NCBI GenBank assembly: GCA_018894445.1
Contig: JAHIPJ010000181.1
Coordinates: forward strand, 1-10,930
Direction: 5' to 3'
Length of the DNA stretch: 10,930 nucleotides
From: Actinomycetota bacterium
Lineage (GTDB): Bacteria; Actinomycetota; Humimicrobiia; Humimicrobiales; Humimicrobiaceae
The notes under the pieces are model-generated. The model was given only the letters and a program-made list of their open reading frames with translations, had not been told where the DNA came from and did not search any database. The translations under genes and the position numbers were made by a program. Positions 7,501-10,930 of the stretch are shown here, piece after piece. How positions within the stretch are numbered: position 1 is the stretch's first letter; each line of letters opens with the position of its first letter.

Positions 7501-8080
7501 CTACTCTCAGTATCCCCATATTTGCGCCTCTCCTTGTTCCACCCTGCTTTATAGTATCAGTTGCAGCATTAAAAACAGTCATAAAAGATATGGGACCGCT
7601 TGAAACCCCTTTGGTGGAAAGAACTACATCATTTCTTGGTCTTATATTGGAAAATGAATACCCGACCCCGCCGCCCGATTTCTGGATTAGTGCAGTTTCC
7701 TTCAGTGCTTCAAAAATATCATTCATAGAGTCACCTACCGGAAGAACGAAGCAGGCAGCCAATTGCTGAAGTTCTTTCCCGGCATTCATAAGCGTCGGAG
7801 AATTTGGAAGAAAATCAAGGTCTGTCATAATATTAAAAAACTGCTTTTCAATCCCTTTTACTTCTTCTTCTGTTTTACCATACTTCTTTTCTGCAGAAGC
7901 TATATTTCTGGCAACTCTTACAAACATATCTATGGGTTTTTCCAGCAGGACTCCACCTTCATCTCTTTTTAAATATCTTCTTTCCAGAACTTTTATGGCA
8001 TTTTCTGATAGATTGGTTTTTTTATTGAAGTAATAATTATACTGAATTTTTTTATTATCGGATTTTTTAATGTTTTCCAT
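4514..8080 (-). CDS. nrdJ: Adenosylcobalamin-dependent (class II) ribonucleotide reductase, intein-containing precursor
   Basis: Reduces ribonucleotides to deoxyribonucleotides with a cobalamin-derived thiyl radical, needing no oxygen. The 1188-residue precursor leaves 786 residues after removal of the intein (293-694). Signatures: NSPTLMNAG 93-101, redox Cys110 in AACFVLPV, SGGGVGYSFSNIRP, QGGTRRGAN, then NP(291-292) joined after splicing to CGEQPLLPYEAC. This restores the N-x-C-x-E radical site with thiyl Cys695, Glu697 and second redox Cys706. TTTIAPTGTLS lies near 837-848. A charged Lys/Glu linker (995-1046) leads to a TSCPD domain (about 1050-1140, LSCPDAMG) and a Cys-rich tail (1161, 1166, 1176, 1179, 1182, 1187), probably zinc-binding or redox-relaying. 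There is no N-terminal ATP-cone, so overall-activity control is probably absent. Ribosome site GGAAG lies 9 nt before ATG 8080. The promoter carries two NrdR boxes. Confidence 0.95.
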   Translation of the reverse strand: MENIKKSDNKKIQYNYYFNKKTNLSENAIKVLERRYLKRDEGGVLLEKPIDMFVRVARNIASAEKKYGKTEEEVKGIEKQFFNIMTDLDFLPNSPTLMNAGKELQQLAACFVLPVGDSMNDIFEALKETALIQKSGGGVGYSFSNIRPRNDVVLSTKGVSSGPISFMTVFNAATDTIKQGGTRRGANMGILRVDHPDILDFITSKDNNEKLTNFNISVGVTETFMRAVENDDEYEIINPRTKEVVDRYRAKEVFGKIVEHAWKNGDPGIIFLDRLNKDNPTPNLGQIESTNPCVSGETLISTDRGFIKARDLYERVKAGEHVKILFDRRALEYKVSKEFADKNLDILESGNTKSWNRGKKDIYKLVTYSGYELEATADHKVLTTDGYKKLIELTKDDKVLIQPMGRFPLDKKIFNNGKVKELNNFTKRKTLNLPEYWSGELGEILGWLIGDGWLRNDRVGFTFGYEDKKLSSYFNQIIRKWYNCDIKEIIRENGVIHLSYHSKGFIEFFKELGVKVCTSCDKEVPVSLLSATKEAAAGFLRGIFSSDGNIDNTDGTIKITSSSEKLLKGVQMLLLSLGIKSNILTRRYSFSKNFSYVNKNGEQKSYRAKNDNYYELFISGGISKKRFQKEIGFLLERKENLLRSFKFEKLSSDNYYNKFIDRVEEVKYTGKKEVFDFNEPISNSYIANGVVVRNCGEQPLLPYEACNLGSINLAHIVKEEEGIKKVDYDKLKKIVHIAVRFLDDVIDMSRYPLEKIREMAHGNRKIGLGVMGYADLLIILGIPYNSEEALELAQRVMSFIQDESKNASKELAKEKGVFPNFKGSIYDSPDGYEIRNATTTTIAPTGTLSIIADCSSGVEPLFAISFVKNVMDNDRLVEVNKYFREVAINEGFYSEEVMEKIAEKGNLKDIDEVPSEFKRIFVTAHEISPKWHVRTQAAFQKFVDNAVSKTVNFPSSATVQDVEDVYMLAYRLDCKGITIFRDKSRGTQVLQVEGKKKGKEKKVKAGADGKETKKRVKSYPEEESKEEGKEKEVKLKPRPRPEVTSGMTKKYKIGNCGKLYVTVNSDENGICEVFINTGEEGCTALTEAVGRLISIAIRSGIDIESVKKQVEGIRCITCIADAETHVLSCPDAMGKAIDFYLNGSNKFDLGITSGPRSIMICPENGCGGIMEPEGGCYVCRNCGFSKCS
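5999..7204 (-). other. LAGLIDADG homing-endonuclease intein in NrdJ (402 residues)
   Basis: Begins at Cys293 (CVSGETLISTDRG, block A) and ends at Asn694 (ANGVVVRN, blocks F/G), followed by Cys695. Intein numbering: block B is ATADHKVLT with Thr84 and His87; the first LAGLIDADG-like motif is LGWLIGDG with Asp159; the second is GFLRGIFSSDG with Asp255; block H-like LLLSLGIKSN is near 281-290. Both endonuclease Asp residues are present and the frame is intact, so the homing endonuclease may still cut. The intein interrupts the active-site motif NP/CGE so that the enzyme's radical cysteine is also the +1 splicing nucleophile, and the reductase should be inactive until spliced. Oddities: the penultimate residue is Arg401 rather than the usual His, and the block F His position appears to be Ser/Asn. 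Boundaries are firm because the joined extein is a perfect family match. Confidence 0.93.
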
Positions 8081-8133
8081 TAATTAATACTTCCAAATTT
8101 ATAATTAAACAATTCAATAAATTAAGCTGATTA

Positions 8134-8180
8134 GCTCACTATATTGTGTACTTTATATACTAATACACTATATATTGTAT
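8134..8180 (-). promoter_or_regulatory. Two tandem NrdR boxes upstream of nrdJ
   Basis: Box 2, ACACTATATATTGTAT (8165-8180), matches the known 16-bp NrdR consensus acaCwAtATaTwGtgt at 15 of 16 positions by my count. Box 1, GCTCACTATATTGTGT (8134-8149), matches about 13 of 16. Starts are 31 bp apart, three helical turns, the classic arrangement for cooperative NrdR binding. Box 2 sits between the -35 and -10 and box 1 just past the predicted transcription start, so binding should repress nrdJ. nrdR itself is not in the window. Confidence 0.8.
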
Positions 8181-8185
8181 GTCAA
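8157..8185 (-). promoter_or_regulatory. nrdJ promoter
   Basis: On the minus strand TTGACA (8185-8180), a 17-nt spacer and TAGTAT (8162-8157). The -35 is a full consensus match and the spacing is ideal. Transcription would start near 8150, giving a leader of about 70 nt before ATG 8080. The spacer is occupied by an NrdR box, consistent with repression. Confidence 0.7.
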
Positions 8186-8416
8186 TAGAAATTCATTTTT
8201 TAATTATATTTCTGATAAATATTAAAGGCCATTTTGGTAAATCAACCATGGCATTGGCTACAAATATTCCAGTTTTGCATTAAATTTTTTTAAGTTATTA
8301 ATGTAATAACAGAATTATTTCTGGTATAATAGCTTACCTGTTATAAGAATAACATTTTTAAAAATCTATAAGAAAATTTTTTATTTTATAAAGACACTAA
8401 CCTTTAAGGAAGTATT
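8186..8416. other. Divergent intergenic half between nrdJ and the bS22-like gene
   Basis: This is most of the 336-base gap 8081-8416. Besides the promoter at 8302-8330 it holds an imperfect hairpin, GCCAT (8228-8232) with ATGGC (8248-8252) and GGT (8236-8238) with ACC (8245-8247), separated by a 3-nt bulge. It also holds two GTTAT...ATAAC palindromes (8294-8310 and 8340-8353). I see no tRNA, no cobalamin riboswitch core and no ORF with a ribosome site in this part. Confidence 0.5.
8302..8330 (+). promoter_or_regulatory. Extended -10 promoter for the bS22-like gene and methyltransferase
   Basis: TGGTATAAT (8322-8330) is a perfect extended -10 element (TGnTATAAT). The -35 region at 17-bp spacing (TGTAAT, 8302-8307) is weak, which an extended -10 can tolerate. 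A 7-bp palindrome GTTATTA-ATG-TAATAAC (8294-8310) covers the -35 and may be an operator. Transcription would begin near 8337, leaving a leader of about 80 nt. Confidence 0.6.
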
Positions 8417-8512
8417 ATGAGTTCAGTTATTAAAAAGAGAAGAAAAAAAATGAGAAAGAAAAAGCATAAAAAAATGCTTAAAAAAACAAGATGGCAAAGA
8501 AGAAATAAATGA
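8417..8512 (+). CDS. Micro-protein of the bS22 / AURKAIP1-COX24 family
   Basis: A 31-residue, extremely basic protein starting MSSVIKKRRKKMRKKKHKK and ending with KKTRWQRRNK. It closely resembles the bS22-type small-subunit ribosomal protein known from mycobacteria (which starts with a similar SVIKKRRKRM...KKKHRK pattern) and the COX24/AURKAIP1 C-terminal domain of mitochondrial ribosomes. The expected role is an RNA-binding component at the surface of the 30S subunit. Support for a real gene: a good ribosome site AAGGA (8406-8410) 6 nt before the ATG, an extended -10 promoter about 90 nt upstream, and a 4-nt ATGA overlap with the next gene. It has almost no acidic residues. Identification is from sequence pattern memory; a ribosome location in this organism is inference. 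Confidence 0.8.
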   Translation: MSSVIKKRRKKMRKKKHKKMLKKTRWQRRNK

Positions 8513-9444
8513 TAAAAGACAACAATATCAACAAAATAAAACTGTTAGATATTATCGATAAAAAAATTCTTGTTAGCGATGGGGGTATGGGAACAACTCT
8601 GCTTTCAGCCGGTATTTCCGAATACCCTGATTCATTAAACATAGACAACAACAATATTAGAAAGATAATAGATACTCATCTAAGTTTTCTTGAAGCAGGC
8701 TCAGATATTATTCAAACCAATACCTTTGGTTCTACTCCCATCAAACTTGAGTCTTTTAGTCTGGAGAATGAAATAAAAAAAATAAACGAGAATGCAGTAA
8801 ATGCCGCAAAAGAAGCTTTAAGCATATACAGGTCTAAATCCGGAGATGAGAAGCCCTTATTTATTGCCGGCGATATAGGGCCTTTAGGAAAACTGCTGGA
8901 GCCCGTAGGTACCTTAAAATATGAAGATGCCGTTAGCGCATTTTCAAAGCAGGCAGAAATACTGATAGGTAAAAAAGTGGATTTGATAATAATCGAAACC
9001 ATAATGGACTTAAATGAAGCTTTAGCCGCAATTGAAGCAACCAGAAAAATATCAAAAGACATACCTATTGCCTGCAGCCTTACCTTTGGTGAAAATGGCG
9101 TAACCCTGATGGGCAACAAAGCAGAAGATGTGGTAGAAATTTTAATTAATGCCGGCAGTGATATTGTAGGAGCAAACTGCAGTATAGGATCGGCTGCAAT
9201 GTTAAATATGGTTAAAAAAATGAGAGAAGCTAATGCAGAAGCCAGGCTTATCTTTCAGCCCAATGCCGGACTACCGATGCTAGTAGAAGGTAAAACCATA
9301 TACAACGAGACTCCGGAAATCATGGCTTCCAATATAGAGAAATTTCTTCCTTATAAGCCGTCAATAGTTGGAGGATGCTGCGGAAGTACACCCGAGCATA
9401 TAAGAGAAATTATAAAGGTAGTAAGAAGTTACAACAATCCGTAA
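8509..9444 (+). CDS. Stand-alone zinc homocysteine S-methyltransferase domain protein
   Basis: A 311-residue TIM-barrel protein matching the homocysteine-binding domain at the N-terminus of MetH. Visible motifs: DGGMGTTL 24-31, QTNTFGS 69-75, GDIGPLG 121-127, IIETIMDLNEA 161-171, GANCSIG 221-227 and GGCCGSTPEH 288-297. Cys224, Cys290 and Cys291 are the zinc ligands that activate the homocysteine thiol. The cobalamin, folate and activation domains of full MetH are absent here, so the methyl donor is either a separate corrinoid/folate protein (split methionine synthase, as in some anaerobes) or a methylated small molecule. It begins inside the stop of the bS22-like gene (ATGA), implying translational coupling, and its own ribosome site is weak. 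The stop is followed by a 53-bp gap to a converging gene with no clear terminator. Confidence 0.88.
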   Translation: MIKDNNINKIKLLDIIDKKILVSDGGMGTTLLSAGISEYPDSLNIDNNNIRKIIDTHLSFLEAGSDIIQTNTFGSTPIKLESFSLENEIKKINENAVNAAKEALSIYRSKSGDEKPLFIAGDIGPLGKLLEPVGTLKYEDAVSAFSKQAEILIGKKVDLIIIETIMDLNEALAAIEATRKISKDIPIACSLTFGENGVTLMGNKAEDVVEILINAGSDIVGANCSIGSAAMLNMVKKMREANAEARLIFQPNAGLPMLVEGKTIYNETPEIMASNIEKFLPYKPSIVGGCCGSTPEHIREIIKVVRSYNNP

Positions 9445-9497
9445 TAATAATTCGTACCCTTTTTCAGCAGTCTAAACTATCAAAAACTAATAATCCT

Positions 9498-10418
9498 TTA
9501 AAATTTTGCGTCTGTCTCCTGTATTATGGGGGTTAACTCGCTTTCCAGAAATTCTTCATCCTCATTCAGTGTGGCTTTGAATAAAAACCAGTTTTCAACA
9601 TGTTCAACAGATTCCCCGGGAGGCACTTTTTTCATACCTCCAAGTGTTTCAACCTCCAGTATTTCTGGATTAGTATAAATTTCTGTATTTACCCCAAAAT
9701 CAGGATACCTGGCTTCCGGATTGTAATTATACCTTTTTACAAAAAGTTGCCCGTCAAGGTAATATGCTGCCCATCCGAGTGTATTTAAAACGCCAATTTT
9801 CTGGTAAGTATTTGCATTAGGATTCTGCTTTACCTGGATAAACTTTGTTCCCCAGATAAATCTGGGATCCTTCATTTCCGTATAAGACCAGAGTACCAGG
9901 GGACGTACTGGAAGAAGATTTTCTTCCCCGGATTGATAAGGCTCCTGGGGTATTATCGCTCTTCCACCCTGTGCCATTACTGAAAGTGCCCACGGCGCTA
10001 TTTCTATCCCCCATAGATTTTTATTAACCAGTCTATGTAAAATCCTGACATTATTATTGTTTGATCCCAGATTTATTTCCATTTCTTTTTGAATGCCAGT
10101 TGTGGCCTCGATACTTTGAATAAGCCTGAGAGTTTTCCCATTCCAGTTATAATTCACAGGATTATTATCGGGAAAATATGTGCGGGGTTTTACTTCAGGC
10201 GCATGCCAGAGCCTGTGCCCCCCGTATATCAGCCACTTATCTCCGCCTGTTTTTCCCTGTTGCTGCTTAAACTCTCTAAATAGATTCTGGTCTCCCACAA
10301 ATCCAAAACGAACAATCCTTGGTCCCACGTCAGTGGTAATTATTATTTCTACTTCCCCATTGGTCATACGGATACAGTTCTTCCAGCCCCCAAATTTATA
10401 TTTTTCCTGAATTTCCAT
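9498..10418 (-). CDS. DUF4380-like protein of unknown function (beta-sandwich, mutarotase-like fold likely)
   Basis: A 306-residue cytosolic protein with no signal peptide or membrane segment. The pattern GGWKNCIRMTNGEVE near the N-terminus, then TTDVGPRIVRFGF, GKTGGDKW, YGGHRLWHAPE and TTGIQKEMEI, matches my memory of the DUF4380 family. Its members are predicted to have a galactose-mutarotase-like beta-sandwich, but I know no established reaction. The conserved His, Trp and Glu in GGHRLWHAPE look like a ligand site, and a carbohydrate-related role is only a guess. It has the best ribosome site in the window, AAGGAGGG about 6 nt before ATG 10418, so it is probably well translated. It stands alone, converging with the methyltransferase gene. 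No convincing promoter was found upstream. Confidence 0.7.
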   Translation of the reverse strand: MEIQEKYKFGGWKNCIRMTNGEVEIIITTDVGPRIVRFGFVGDQNLFREFKQQQGKTGGDKWLIYGGHRLWHAPEVKPRTYFPDNNPVNYNWNGKTLRLIQSIEATTGIQKEMEINLGSNNNNVRILHRLVNKNLWGIEIAPWALSVMAQGGRAIIPQEPYQSGEENLLPVRPLVLWSYTEMKDPRFIWGTKFIQVKQNPNANTYQKIGVLNTLGWAAYYLDGQLFVKRYNYNPEARYPDFGVNTEIYTNPEILEVETLGGMKKVPPGESVEHVENWFLFKATLNEDEEFLESELTPIIQETDAKF

Positions 10419-10662
10419 AAAATCCCTCCTTGGACTTAAAAAGTGAACTTATAATGATTAAATCTTTTATTCTTCATCTCTTATAATTAACGCTTTTTTG
10501 AATATTTTTTTTATTTTAAAATCCAATAAATTGAAATATTTATTAGAGTAACGCTCAAAGCCCCTTACAATATAATTAATAGGAGGAGTGCCTTCTTTTT
10601 TGCAGATACTCTTATAATAAAAATAATAAAAGGATATGAATCTATAGTTTAAAATATTTAGC
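10419..10662. other. AT-rich intergenic region without a confident gene
   Basis: About 240 bases between the DUF4380-like gene and the broken PIN-like gene. It contains the strong ribosome site of the former and long A/T runs. A minus-strand open frame without a usual start codon ends at the TAA at 10467-10469; its last part includes GTPPINYIVRGFERY and could be a gene remnant, but I do not recognise it. No clear promoter, RNA gene or repeat is visible. Confidence 0.4.
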
Positions 10663-10930
10663 CTAAAATAGGTCTTTTTTTCTTATTCTTACTGTTTCTG
10701 GTGTAATAACCATAAAATTATTACTAATTTCTTCCCGGTGTTCTTCTATAGCAGCTGCTGTAATAGCTGCCTTGATATCTGGTTGTAACCCGGCAAGCCT
10801 TATAAGAATGATACCTGAAGTTACTCTATTTTAACGAAAAACCAATTCTCCAAAATCTTTATCGGCAGTTATAAGTACCGCTGATTCTTTATTAGCAATA
10901 TCCAATACTTTTTCATCAGAAATCCCTGGC
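10663..10930 (-). pseudogene. DUF5615 PIN-like protein, C-terminal part, interrupted by an in-frame TAA
   Basis: On the minus strand the frame from 10929 reads PGISDEKVLDIANKE, then LITADKDFGELVFR, a TAA (10831-10833), NRVTSGIILIRLAGLQPDI and onward to a TAG at 10663-10665. Both sides of the TAA belong to one DUF5615 PIN-like protein: the DKDFGELVF motif with PIN acidic residues, then the GIILIRL strand. No frame change is needed, so a single nonsense substitution (such as CAA to TAA) explains the break. The N-terminal part, and any DUF433-type antitoxin partner, lie beyond the window. Family knowledge: such proteins are suspected toxins paired with a small antitoxin. Readthrough or a sequencing error are alternatives to decay. 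Confidence 0.75.

Noticed and set aside
7005..7769. A 254-codon open frame antisense to nrdJ
   Set aside because: It mirrors the conserved reductase and intein codons, has no family motifs and no own promoter or ribosome site. It is a shadow frame.
8081..8416. Cobalamin riboswitch upstream of the B12-dependent genes
   Set aside because: No B12-box-like core or long structured leader is visible; the nrdJ leader is only about 70 nt and the other about 80 nt.
10581..10611. Short GTG-initiated leader peptide after AGGAGG
   Set aside because: Nine codons only, the purine run abuts the GTG, and no gene follows on that strand.
10661..10680. Plus-strand terminator CCTA-AAA-TAGG followed by a T run
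   Set aside because: The stem is only 4 bp with a 3-nt loop and no plus-strand gene ends there; it overlaps the minus-strand pseudogene stop.
1..10930. CRISPR array or tRNA/rRNA genes
   Set aside because: No regularly spaced direct repeats and no tRNA-like or rRNA-like stretches were seen by eye.

Overview
This window is AT-rich bacterial DNA. It carries a calcium P-type ATPase, a coenzyme B12-dependent (class II) ribonucleotide reductase with an intein, NrdR boxes, a VapBC-type toxin-antitoxin pair, an IS200/IS605-type TnpB end and a bS22-like micro-ribosomal protein. Together these suggest an anaerobic or microaerophilic, low-G+C bacterium, perhaps from a poorly cultured lineage (an Atribacterota- or Firmicutes-like genome is a guess). 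Nothing in the sequence fixes the phylum.

Layout. Positions 1-157 hold the last 39 codons of a TnpB nuclease and the right end of its IS element. Positions 243-3086 (+) encode a type IIA Ca2+-ATPase whose N-terminus is complete but has no ATG, GTG or TTG start; an AUA at 243 behind a G-rich ribosome site is the best candidate. Converging on it is a vapBC-like operon (3096-3739, -) with a clear sigma70 promoter whose -10 lies between the arms of an inverted repeat. Diverging from that promoter is a macrodomain protein (3965-4504, +). Positions 4514-8080 (-) encode NrdJ. Its catalytic-site motif is split by a 402-residue LAGLIDADG intein (5999-7204) placed directly before the radical cysteine. 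The 336-base gap 8081-8416 is a divergent control region: the NrdJ promoter with two NrdR boxes 31 bp apart on one side, and an extended -10 promoter with small palindromes on the other. The second promoter serves a 31-residue basic protein of the bS22/COX24 family (8417-8512), overlapping by 4 nt a stand-alone zinc homocysteine methyltransferase (8509-9444). A DUF4380-like protein (9498-10418, -) follows. The right edge (10663-10930, -) holds the end of a DUF5615 PIN-like gene interrupted by an in-frame TAA.

How the genes relate. NrdJ and the homocysteine methyltransferase both touch cobalamin or one-carbon metabolism: NrdJ needs adenosylcobalamin, and methyltransferases of this fold commonly take methyl groups from corrinoid partners. 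They share the control region but are transcribed divergently, and no cobalamin riboswitch is visible. The rest looks like a mosaic of housekeeping genes and small selfish or defence elements: TnpB, the intein endonuclease, VapBC, and the decayed PIN-like gene. The most noteworthy points are the intein at the radical cysteine with an Arg instead of His before its terminal Asn, the apparent AUA start of the ATPase, and the micro-protein coupled to the methyltransferase. I see no wholly new multi-gene system.
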